A stretch of DNA of 6,043 bases from Crocinitomicaceae bacterium (lineage in GTDB: Bacteria; Bacteroidota; Bacteroidia; Flavobacteriales_G; Salibacteraceae): the NCBI GenBank assembly GCA_018623405.1, contig JAAZVO010000169.1, positions 1 to 6,043 on the forward strand, in the 5' to 3' direction. The position numbers were made by a program, and so were the translations under genes. Below the pieces are notes generated by a model. That model saw only the letters and a program-made list of their open reading frames with translations. It was not told the DNA's origin and did no database searches. Numbering within the stretch: the stretch's first letter is position 1; each line of letters opens with the position of its first letter. This document shows positions 1 through 5,833 of this stretch, piece by piece.

Positions 1-30
1 AAAGAACTTTATGGTTGTGCATTTCGAAGA

Positions 31-2193
31 TTAAAACCTTTCATATCCTTTCAAGTCTTCTTTCTCAGGAGCTTTTTCAATCAATTCAAAATCTATTTGG
101 CGCCTTACTAAATCTGCTTTTTTGAGTTTCACCGTTAACTCATCTCCCAGATTTATTATGCGGCCAGAGTTATGACCAATTACCCTAAAGTTTGCCTCGT
201 TAAAATAATAGAAATCATCATTTAGGTCTTTTAAACGAATCATTCCTTCGCACTTATTTTCCTCTAGTTCTACATAAATACCCCACTCTGTTACACCAGA
301 AACTACTCCTTGAAAAATTTGGCCTACTGACTCCTGCAAATACAATACTTGATAATATTTGGTGGAGTCTCTTTCAGCCTCTGCTGCCTTTCGTTCCATA
401 TCTGAAGAGTGCTTGCAAAGTCTTTCGTATTTCGAGGTGTCTGCGTCTTTACCCCCTGCAATATATTTTTCCAAAAGTCTGTGTACCATTACATCGGGGT
501 ATCGCCTAATTGGAGAGGTAAAATGCGTGTAAAATGGAAAAGCCAAACCATAATGCCCAATATTTTCGGTTGAATATACAGCCTTTGCCATTGCGCGAAT
601 AGCTAGGTTCTCAATTACATTTTCTTCTCTTTTGCCTTGTAGCTCATTCATCAACTTGTTCATTGATTCAGAAATTTCTACCGGCGAACGTGCTTTAAAT
701 TGATAACCAAAACGCTTAATAAACTGTACAAACTCACCAAGCTTTTCAGGGTCTGGCTCATCGTGAATTCGATAAACAAATGTTTTTGGGTTCTCGGTTT
801 TACCTAGGTTTTCTGCTACAGTTCGGTTGGCTAATAACATAAACTCTTCAATTAGTTTATGGGCATCTTTTTGCACTTTTAATCGTACACCAATTGGTTG
901 TTTTTGTTCATCTAAATCAAAGCGAACTTCAATTTTATCAAACCCAATAGCGCCTGATTTCATCCTTCTTCCTCTAATGGTTTTTGCTAAGCTATTTAGT
1001 GTTTCAAGCTCTTCTTTAAAGTCGCCATCGGCACCATCAAGAATTTCTTGAACCTCATCGTAATGAAATCTTCTATCAGAATAGATTACGGTTCTGCCTA
1101 TCCAAGCGTTTTTTACAATTGCTTTTTCATCTAACTCAAATACACAAGCAAAACAAAGTTTTTCTTCATGCGGCCTTAAAGAACAAACTTGGTTTGATAA
1201 TGCCTCAGGCAACATAGGCACCACTCTATCTACTAAATAAACCGAAGTTGCTCGCTCTATTGCTTCTTGGTCTATCTTGTCTCCTTCTTTTACATAATGC
1301 GAAACGTCTGCAATATGCACTCCTACCTCAATATTTCCATTTTCTAATTTTCTTATAGAAAGAGCATCATCAAAATCCTTTGCGTCAATAGGGTCAATAG
1401 TAAATGTTGTTACTTCTCTAAGGTCGCGGCGTTTTTTTATTTCTTTTTCGGTTATTTCAAGCGGAATTTTAGCAGCTTCCCGTTCTACAAGTTCAGGAAA
1501 TTTATGTGGAAACCCATATTGCAGCAAAATGGAATGCATTTCTACATCATGGTCTCCGGGTTTTCCCAACACCTCTAAAACCTCACCAAATGGGCTTGAT
1601 GCATCATCGGGCCAATCATTCATTTTTCCAATCACCTTATCACCATGTTCAGCTCCCTTTAATTTAGAGAGCGGCACATAAAGGTCAATATGTACTTTTT
1701 GGTCATCGGGAATTAAAAAGGCAACCTTTCCAACCACTTCAATAATGCCTACAAATTCGGTTTTAGCCCTTTCAATTACCTCAACCACTTCGCCTTCAAG
1801 TTTTCTTTTTGATCGACCTTGAAAAACCTTAATATTTACAGTATCGCCATGTAATGCTTTTCCTAAGTTTTTTTGATGAATAAAAACATCTTTCATGTGT
1901 ACATCATTCATCACCACATAAGCAGAGCCATTTCTTGTTACATCAATAATACCTGTGGCTGATATTTTTTTAGGAATAATTCTGAATTTGCCTCTTTGAA
2001 GTTCTTCAATTATTTCTTGTGCCATTAGTTCGTATAAAACCTTTAGCACTTTTTCTCTTCCGGCGTGATCTTTTATTCCGATTGAGGCTGCAACTTGTTT
2101 ATAGTTAAGCTGCTTTTTGGGGTTAGCACGAAACACGTTTTGAATTTCGTTTTTTAAGCTGAACGTTCGAGGCTTGTTCTTTTTTGAACCCAT
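31..2193 (-). CDS. rnr: Ribonuclease R (3'-5' exoribonuclease, RNB family)
   Basis: Processive 3'-5' exoribonuclease that degrades structured RNA in the cytoplasm (mRNA and rRNA turnover). The 720-residue product has the full RNase R order: N-terminal winged-helix region (about 12-72), two OB-fold cold-shock domains (about 78-210), the RNB catalytic domain (about 255-580) and a C-terminal S1 domain (about 624-706). The active-site segment TIDPIDAKDFDD carries the metal-binding aspartates D267, D273, D275 and D276. HIADVSHYV follows at 293-301, and the RNase II family signature lies at 547-572, including HFTSPIRRYPD. It is shorter than E. coli RNase R (813 aa) mainly because it lacks the long lysine-rich C-terminal tail. 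The winged-helix region supports RNase R over RNase II. The ATG at 2193-2191 gives a normal N-terminus. It is divergent from the ferritin gene with 73 bp between the starts. The gene is intact. Confidence 0.96.
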   Translation of the reverse strand: MGSKKNKPRTFSLKNEIQNVFRANPKKQLNYKQVAASIGIKDHAGREKVLKVLYELMAQEIIEELQRGKFRIIPKKISATGIIDVTRNGSAYVVMNDVHMKDVFIHQKNLGKALHGDTVNIKVFQGRSKRKLEGEVVEVIERAKTEFVGIIEVVGKVAFLIPDDQKVHIDLYVPLSKLKGAEHGDKVIGKMNDWPDDASSPFGEVLEVLGKPGDHDVEMHSILLQYGFPHKFPELVEREAAKIPLEITEKEIKKRRDLREVTTFTIDPIDAKDFDDALSIRKLENGNIEVGVHIADVSHYVKEGDKIDQEAIERATSVYLVDRVVPMLPEALSNQVCSLRPHEEKLCFACVFELDEKAIVKNAWIGRTVIYSDRRFHYDEVQEILDGADGDFKEELETLNSLAKTIRGRRMKSGAIGFDKIEVRFDLDEQKQPIGVRLKVQKDAHKLIEEFMLLANRTVAENLGKTENPKTFVYRIHDEPDPEKLGEFVQFIKRFGYQFKARSPVEISESMNKLMNELQGKREENVIENLAIRAMAKAVYSTENIGHYGLAFPFYTHFTSPIRRYPDVMVHRLLEKYIAGGKDADTSKYERLCKHSSDMERKAAEAERDSTKYYQVLYLQESVGQIFQGVVSGVTEWGIYVELEENKCEGMIRLKDLNDDFYYFNEANFRVIGHNSGRIINLGDELTVKLKKADLVRRQIDFELIEKAPEKEDLKGYERF

Positions 2194-2197
2194 ATTA

Positions 2198-2227
2198 CAA
2201 ACTTCCTAAATTGTAGTTTAAAATCAA
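2198..2227 (-). promoter_or_regulatory. Possible rnr promoter (Bacteroidota-type -33/-7)
   Basis: Read on the minus strand, TTG (2227-2225) is followed after 19 nt by GAAGTTTG (2205-2198). The latter matches the Bacteroidota -7 consensus TAnnTTTG at five of six fixed positions, and the spacing is normal for this promoter class. The start of transcription would fall almost on the rnr ATG, so the mRNA would be leaderless or nearly so. The TTG lies inside the left arm of the 2225-2246 inverted repeat, so a protein bound there would compete with polymerase. This is a pattern match only. Confidence 0.3.
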
Positions 2228-2243
2228 CTATTCCGTAAAATAG
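2211..2243 (+). promoter_or_regulatory. Weak candidate ferritin promoter
   Basis: TTG at 2211-2213 is followed after 22 nt by TAAAATAG (2236-2243), which matches TAnnTTTG at only four of six fixed positions. It would place the transcription start close to 2249, at the left edge of the 12-bp palindrome, with a leader of about 18 nt. The match is poor. It is listed because some promoter must lie in the 73-bp gap and this is the best plus-strand candidate I can find. Confidence 0.2.
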
Positions 2244-2246
2244 TTG
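2225..2246. promoter_or_regulatory. Perfect 8-bp inverted repeat, candidate operator
   Basis: CAACTATT (2225-2232) and AATAGTTG (2239-2246) are exact reverse complements separated by CCGTAA. The 8-6-8 geometry resembles the site of a dimeric helix-turn-helix regulator. It sits midway between two divergent genes and overlaps the candidate -33 element for rnr and the candidate -7 element for ferritin. It does not match the Fur box consensus. No T-tract follows, and it lies upstream of both genes, so a terminator role is unlikely. Confidence 0.4.
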
Positions 2247-2248
2247 TT

Positions 2249-2260
2249 AACTTCGAAGTT
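2249..2260. promoter_or_regulatory. 12-bp perfect palindrome upstream of ferritin
   Basis: AACTTCGAAGTT is identical to its reverse complement. It ends 6 bp before the ferritin ATG, two bases to the right of the 8-bp inverted repeat. It could be a second operator half or, in the transcript, a short element close to the start codon. It has no loop, so as RNA it would form a duplex only between molecules. Function is unknown. Confidence 0.3.
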
Positions 2261-2266
2261 GAATTA

Positions 2267-2800
2267 ATGAAAAATAAAAGTATGTTGTCTAAAAAAATAG
2301 AACAAGCATTGAACAAACAAGTAGAAGTTGAAGCAGAATCATCGCAATTTTATTTGGCTACGGCTTCTTGGGTAGAAACAGAAGGTTTTGGAGGTACTAC
2401 TGCATTTATGTATCGCCATAGCAATGAAGAAAGACAACACATGTTAAAATTGGTAAAATTTATTAATGAACGAGGCGGAAAAGCAATTATTCCTGCTTTA
2501 ACCAAACCCGAGGCGAAATACAAGAGCATTCATCAAGTTTTTGAAAACTTATTGAAGCATGAAATGGATGTAACTAACCAAATAAATGAGGTGGTTCACA
2601 TTTGTTTGCAAGAAAAAGACTATACCACCCACAATATTATGCAGTGGTATGTAAGTGAGCAAATTGAGGAGGAAGCCTTAGCAAGAGCTGTGATGGACCA
2701 ATTAAGGTTAGTTGGAAAAGATGGCTCTGGCATGTATATGTTTGATAGGGATATTTTGAAAATTTCTGCTGATTCTGCTGCAGAACCGGGCTCTGCTTAA
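2267..2800 (+). CDS. ftnA: Non-heme ferritin (bacterial FtnA-type)
   Basis: Iron-storage protein expected to form a 24-subunit cytosolic shell that oxidises Fe(II) and stores it as a ferric mineral. The 177-residue product aligns with E. coli FtnA at a constant offset of five residues. The ferroxidase ligands are present: E22, E55 and H58 (site A), E99 and Q132 (site B region), and E54, E131, E134 and E135 for the third iron site. The conserved tyrosine is Y29, and the segment WYVSEQIEEE (127-136) is diagnostic. No heme-binding bacterioferritin pattern is evident, and the protein is too long and wrongly patterned for Dps. ATG at 2267 is chosen. ATG at 2282 (M6) is an alternative that would remove five residues. 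The last dozen residues (ADSAAEPGSA region) are a low-complexity tail beyond the helical core. The gene is single and divergent from rnr, with two palindromes just upstream. Confidence 0.95.
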   Translation: MKNKSMLSKKIEQALNKQVEVEAESSQFYLATASWVETEGFGGTTAFMYRHSNEERQHMLKLVKFINERGGKAIIPALTKPEAKYKSIHQVFENLLKHEMDVTNQINEVVHICLQEKDYTTHNIMQWYVSEQIEEEALARAVMDQLRLVGKDGSGMYMFDRDILKISADSAAEPGSA

Positions 2801-2807
2801 GAATTTA

Positions 2808-2916
2808 TCATTTCTGAGACTGACGACGTAGAAGGAAGGAGTCAGGAATCTCATTAAAAAAAAAGAGATTCCTTGCTCGTCGTACCGATAATCATCGGGA
2901 CTCCTCCAAGGAATGA
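2808..2916. repeat. Long imperfect inverted repeat (Bacteroidota intergenic element)
   Basis: The outer ends pair as TCATTTCT (2808-2815) with AGGAATGA (2909-2916), matching at seven of eight positions. Farther in, ACGACG (2823-2828) pairs with CGTCGT (2878-2883). The centre is a perfect 9-bp stem at 2844-2873. A smaller nested hairpin, CCGAT/ATCGG, lies at 2885-2889 and 2894-2898. Text of the form 'CGTCATTCC...AGTCCCGAT...ATCGG' reads like the dispersed palindromic repeats common between Bacteroidota genes. That identification is from memory, and no second copy lies in this window. The right arm overlaps the last codons of the dehydratase gene. Confidence 0.6.
2844..2873. terminator. Hairpin between convergent genes, possible bidirectional terminator
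   Basis: AGGAATCTC (2844-2852) and GAGATTCCT (2865-2873) form a perfect 9-bp stem around a 12-nt loop consisting of ATT and nine A. It lies between the ends of ferritin and of the dehydratase operon, where both transcripts must stop. There is no T-tract after the stem in either direction; the A/T run is in the loop. It is therefore not a canonical intrinsic terminator and may simply be the core of the repeat element. Confidence 0.4.
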
Positions 2917-3872
2917 CGAAGGTTAAAAGGTAGTTTTTCTAAATCTACATTTCCGCCGGTGAGGATAACTCCCACCTTTTTTTCGTGAAATACTACAGGT
3001 TTTTTTAAGATAGCAGCAAGCGGAACGGCGCACGAAGGTTCAATGATTATCTTAAGATATTGCCAAATCAACTTCATGGCATCAATAATTTCTTCTTCCG
3101 TAACGGTAAGGATACCATATACATGCTCTTTTATAATTGGAAAAGTTTTATCACCTAATGAGGTTTTAAGACCATCTGCAATGGTTGGTGTAGTTGGCGC
3201 AGGAACTATCTCTCCTTTTTTTAATGAGCGCATCGCGTCATCTACATTTTCAGGCTCAGCAGCCCAAACTTCAATGTTGGGCGAGTAGTTTTCTGCCGCC
3301 AGCAAAGTTCCACTTAATAAACCACCACCACCCACCGGTGCTACAATAATGTCTAAATTAGGTTGATCTTCTATTAACTCTTTCGCACAACTTGCCTGCC
3401 CCGCAATAACCTCGTAATTGTTATATGGATGAATAAATGTTGCCCCATTTTCATCCACAACTTTTTGTAGAGTTGTTTCTCTTGCTTCTAAGGTTGGTTC
3501 GCAAAAAATTACTTCGCCGCCATAGCTTTTTACAGCATCTACCTTTACTTGTGGTGCATTTTTTGGCATTACAATGTAAGCCCTTATTCCTGCAACTTGT
3601 GCTGCTTTTGCTAAGGCTTGCCCATGGTTTCCGGATGAATGTGTGGCAACCCCTTTTTCTTTTTGGTTAGCGGTTAAGCTTTGCACAGCATTGGTAGCTC
3701 CTCGGTACTTAAAGGCGCCTACTTTTTGAAAGTTTTCGCACTTGAAATAAAGCTTACATCTGGCTTTTTGATTTAATATTTCAGAGGTTAATACAGGTGT
3801 GCGGTGTATAAAAGCACGAATCCGCTCATGGGCGGATTCGATATCATTTTTATTTGGTGCTGCTTGAAGCAT
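2892..3872 (-). CDS. PLP-dependent threonine/serine dehydratase family (fold type II)
   Basis: Predicted cytosolic PLP enzyme that removes ammonia from threonine or serine (2-oxobutyrate or pyruvate), or a serine racemase or hydroxyaspartate ammonia-lyase of the same family. The PLP lysine is K55 in GAFKYRGA (52-59). SSGNHGQ (79-85) and the phosphate-binding GGGGL (181-185) are intact, and TGGNVD (305-310) is near the end. E206, V210 and D212 correspond to the Mg-binding positions of serine racemases. At 326 residues it has no C-terminal ACT domain, so it is unlike biosynthetic IlvA, and isoleucine feedback is not expected. EPSC at 278-281 has cysteine where many relatives have glycine. Its ATG overlaps the preceding stop by one base (TAATG), which implies translational coupling. 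Residues 317-326 appear to come from the adjoining repeat element; the expected family end is near F316. Exact substrate cannot be told from sequence. Confidence 0.9.
   Translation of the reverse strand: MLQAAPNKNDIESAHERIRAFIHRTPVLTSEILNQKARCKLYFKCENFQKVGAFKYRGATNAVQSLTANQKEKGVATHSSGNHGQALAKAAQVAGIRAYIVMPKNAPQVKVDAVKSYGGEVIFCEPTLEARETTLQKVVDENGATFIHPYNNYEVIAGQASCAKELIEDQPNLDIIVAPVGGGGLLSGTLLAAENYSPNIEVWAAEPENVDDAMRSLKKGEIVPAPTTPTIADGLKTSLGDKTFPIIKEHVYGILTVTEEEIIDAMKLIWQYLKIIIEPSCAVPLAAILKKPVVFHEKKVGVILTGGNVDLEKLPFNLRHSLEESR
3817..3840 (-). other. Strong hairpin within the dehydratase 5' coding region
   Basis: CGAATCCGC (3817-3825) and GCGGATTCG (3832-3840) are perfect 9-bp reverse complements around a 6-nt loop. 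In the mRNA the hairpin starts about 33 nt after the dehydratase start codon, covering codons for residues 11-19. It is much more GC-rich than its surroundings. It could slow ribosomes or stabilise the mRNA, or it could be chance in a segment encoding ESAHERIR. Confidence 0.4.
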
Positions 3873-4189
3873 TAATCTTCGTCTTCTCTAAAAAGCTCGT
3901 GGTATTCAATTAGCTCTTCTCTGTTGTATTTGTTTCCATAGTCTTTCATCAAAGTCATGAAATACTCAAAAGAAGTTTCGTCATCTTCACCTCTTTCTTC
4001 CCAAATATCTACATTAAACTCTCCGTTTCTTTCAAGGTATTCATAAGCCAACCTAGTAGTTTTTACTAAAAAAGGAGCTTTAACTTCTAGCAAATACGCT
4101 CTAAAGTCTTTTAGTTGCTCAATTACTCTTTCTGTATCCCAGCCTTTTGCTTTATAGTCTAGAATGATCTTGTTAATTCTATCTTCCAT
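3872..4189 (-). CDS. Uncharacterised small acidic protein, 105 aa
   Basis: I do not recognise a family. The product has about 28 acidic and 16 basic residues and a strongly acidic tail (REDED). It looks mainly helical, with several aromatic positions (W18, F29, Y32, Y49, Y51, W63, F74, Y76, F77, Y85). It has no signal peptide, membrane segment, cysteine pair or nucleotide-binding motif, so a soluble cytosolic protein is likely. It starts 11 bp after the stop of the aldehyde dehydrogenase gene, and its TAA overlaps the dehydratase ATG by one base. It is therefore almost certainly cotranscribed with both, and its translation probably feeds the dehydratase. The tight packing and normal codon use argue for a real gene. 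A role as a partner or regulator of a neighbouring enzyme is a guess. Confidence 0.8.
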   Translation of the reverse strand: MEDRINKIILDYKAKGWDTERVIEQLKDFRAYLLEVKAPFLVKTTRLAYEYLERNGEFNVDIWEERGEDDETSFEYFMTLMKDYGNKYNREELIEYHELFREDED

Positions 4190-4200
4190 CGTTATGATTA

Positions 4201-5748
4201 TTATAGGTCAAATTTAATTCCTTGTGCCAAAGGTAATTCTGTTCCGTAATTAATTGTGTTTGTTTGTCGCCTCATATATGCTTTCCAAGCATCAGAACCA
4301 GATTCTCTTCCTCCTCCGGTTTCTTTTTCCCCACCAAATGCACCACCAATTTCTGCGCCTGAGGTTCCAATATTCACATTGGCAATACCACAATCTGAGC
4401 CGGCTGCAGATAAAAATGTTTCTGCTTCTCTCATGTTATTGGTCATGATTGCTGAAGATAAACCTTGTACCACTCCATTTTGTATGGCAATAGCTTCTTC
4501 TAAACCATCTGAGTATTTGATTAAATATAAAATTGGAGCAAATGTTTCGTGTTGCACAATTGAGTAGTGATTTTCTACCTCAGCAATGCATGGTTTTACA
4601 TAGCATCCACTTTCATATCCATCACCGGAAAGTACTCCACCTTCAACCAAAACATTACCACCTTCTGCCTTAATTTGCTCAATTGCATCAAGGTACATGT
4701 TAACGGCATCTTTATCTATTAGCGGACCAACATGATTGTTTTCGTCTAATGGATTTCCAATTTTTAATTGGGTATAAGTATTGGCTAGCTTTTCTTTTAC
4801 GGTGTCGTAAACACTTTCATGGATAATTAACCTTCTTGTAGAAGTACACCTTTGTCCGCAAGTTCCTACAGCTCCAAATAGAGCTCCAATAATGGTCATA
4901 TCTAAATCTGCATCAGGGGTAATAATAATGGCATTGTTTCCTCCTAACTCCAATAAGCTTCTACCCAAACGTTGCGCTACTGCTGCTCCTACAATTTTCC
5001 CCATTCTTATGGAGCCTGTTGCAGAAACCAATGGCACTCTTCTATCAGAGGTCATCATCTCGCCAACTTTATAATCACCGTTTACAATACAAGAAACGCC
5101 TTCAGGCACATTGTTTCTTTCAAAAACTTTATTGATAATATTTTGGCACGCTACAGCGCAAAGCGGAACTTTTTCTGATGGTTTCCAAACACAAACATCG
5201 CCACAAACCCAAGCCAACATTGAGTTCCATGCCCAAACGGCAACAGGAAAGTTAAACGCAGAAATAATTCCAACCACTCCTAGTGGATGCCACTGCTCAT
5301 ACATTCTATGGTTTGGCCTCTCAGAATGCATGGTAAGACCGTATAATTGCCTAGAAAGACCGACCGCAAAATCGCAGATGTCTATCATTTCTTGCACCTC
5401 ACCCAAACCTTCTTGGTAAGACTTTCCCATTTCGTAAGAAACCAATTTGCCAAGGTCTGCTTTATGGGCGCGCAACTCTTCTCCTATTTGCCTTACCACT
5501 TCTCCTCTTTGCGGAGCGGGAATTTTACGCCATTCAACAAATGCATTTTGAGCTTTTTCTATAGCATTGTCGTATTCATCTTGATTTGCAGTGGTTACAC
5601 TGGCAATGTATTGACCATCGGCAGGCGAATAGGACTTAATAATACCGCCCCTTCCGGTGGCCCAAACCTTTCCTGTTGACACTCCGCTATTTTGGTCTTG
5701 AATACCTAACGCCGCTAAAGTTTCTTTTATTCCAAATCTATCTTGCAT
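4201..5748 (-). CDS. amaB: ALDH7-family (antiquitin-like) aldehyde dehydrogenase, probable aminoadipate-semialdehyde dehydrogenase
   Basis: NAD(P)-dependent aldehyde dehydrogenase of 515 residues. It very likely oxidises alpha-aminoadipate 6-semialdehyde (in equilibrium with piperideine-6-carboxylate) to 2-aminoadipate in lysine catabolism. Visible residues are the oxyanion asparagine N166 in FNFP, cofactor-binding K189 in WKPSE, general base E267 in LELGG, nucleophile C301 in GQRC, and E401 in ETFAPI. ALDH7 hallmarks separate it from other ALDHs: LGIQDQNSGV near the N-terminus (14-23), ELGGNNAII (267-275), the GTSGAEIGGAFGGEK loop (461-475) and the ending LPLAQGIKF (505-513), which closely resemble human ALDH7A1. 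Length is typical, and the ATG at 5748-5746 places the N-terminal motif normally. It is the first gene of a three-gene operon with a good -7 box just upstream. The family call is strong; the substrate is inferred from homology, because no other lysine-pathway gene is visible here. Confidence 0.93.
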   Translation of the reverse strand: MQDRFGIKETLAALGIQDQNSGVSTGKVWATGRGGIIKSYSPADGQYIASVTTANQDEYDNAIEKAQNAFVEWRKIPAPQRGEVVRQIGEELRAHKADLGKLVSYEMGKSYQEGLGEVQEMIDICDFAVGLSRQLYGLTMHSERPNHRMYEQWHPLGVVGIISAFNFPVAVWAWNSMLAWVCGDVCVWKPSEKVPLCAVACQNIINKVFERNNVPEGVSCIVNGDYKVGEMMTSDRRVPLVSATGSIRMGKIVGAAVAQRLGRSLLELGGNNAIIITPDADLDMTIIGALFGAVGTCGQRCTSTRRLIIHESVYDTVKEKLANTYTQLKIGNPLDENNHVGPLIDKDAVNMYLDAIEQIKAEGGNVLVEGGVLSGDGYESGCYVKPCIAEVENHYSIVQHETFAPILYLIKYSDGLEEAIAIQNGVVQGLSSAIMTNNMREAETFLSAAGSDCGIANVNIGTSGAEIGGAFGGEKETGGGRESGSDAWKAYMRRQTNTINYGTELPLAQGIKFDL

Positions 5749-5765
5749 GTGGTTTTGTTTGCAGG

Positions 5766-5773
5766 CAAATCTA
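5766..5773 (-). promoter_or_regulatory. TAnnTTTG -7 promoter box for the operon starting with ALDH7
   Basis: The minus strand reads TAGATTTG, a perfect match to the Bacteroidota -7 consensus TAnnTTTG. It ends 17 bp before the aldehyde dehydrogenase ATG, predicting a leader of about 12 nt. No good TTG is seen at the usual -33 distance, so the promoter may be weak or may need an activator. Confidence 0.45.
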
Positions 5774-5779
5774 ATGATA

Positions 5780-5805
5780 TTGATAGCGGTTTTATGTTAC
5801 TTTTA
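5780..5805 (+). promoter_or_regulatory. Possible promoter of the patatin-like gene
   Basis: TTG (5780-5782) and TACTTTTA (5798-5805) resemble the -33 and -7 elements of Bacteroidota. The -7 box has one mismatch, and the 15-nt spacing is slightly short. The predicted transcript would begin near 5812, about 22 nt before the proposed TTG start. Weak support. Confidence 0.25.
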
Positions 5806-5833
5806 AAGTTCTTTTTAAACCAAAAACATCATT

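Noticed and set aside
1..22. Minus-strand ATG at 22-20, 8 bp after the rnr stop, followed by an open frame (MHNHKVL) to the window edge; possible start of a next gene.
   Set aside because: Only seven codons are visible and no family can be recognised, so it cannot be told from chance.
2225..2246. Inverted repeat considered as a Fur box controlling ferritin.
   Set aside because: It does not resemble the GATAATGATAATCATTATC consensus; only a generic operator can be proposed.
2844..2873. Hairpin considered as a transposon terminal repeat or CRISPR-like unit.
   Set aside because: There is no transposase and no repeated spacer structure; a single inverted repeat between gene ends fits an intergenic element or a terminator better.
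4254..4567. Plus-strand open frames (64 and 103 codons) opposite the 3' part of the ALDH7 gene.
   Set aside because: Antisense to conserved ALDH7 C-terminal motifs, with no independent coding signal.
5111..5679. Two overlapping plus-strand open frames (about 100-110 codons) opposite the ALDH7 gene.
   Set aside because: They lie antisense to a clearly conserved enzyme and have no recognisable motif; shadows of real coding sequence.
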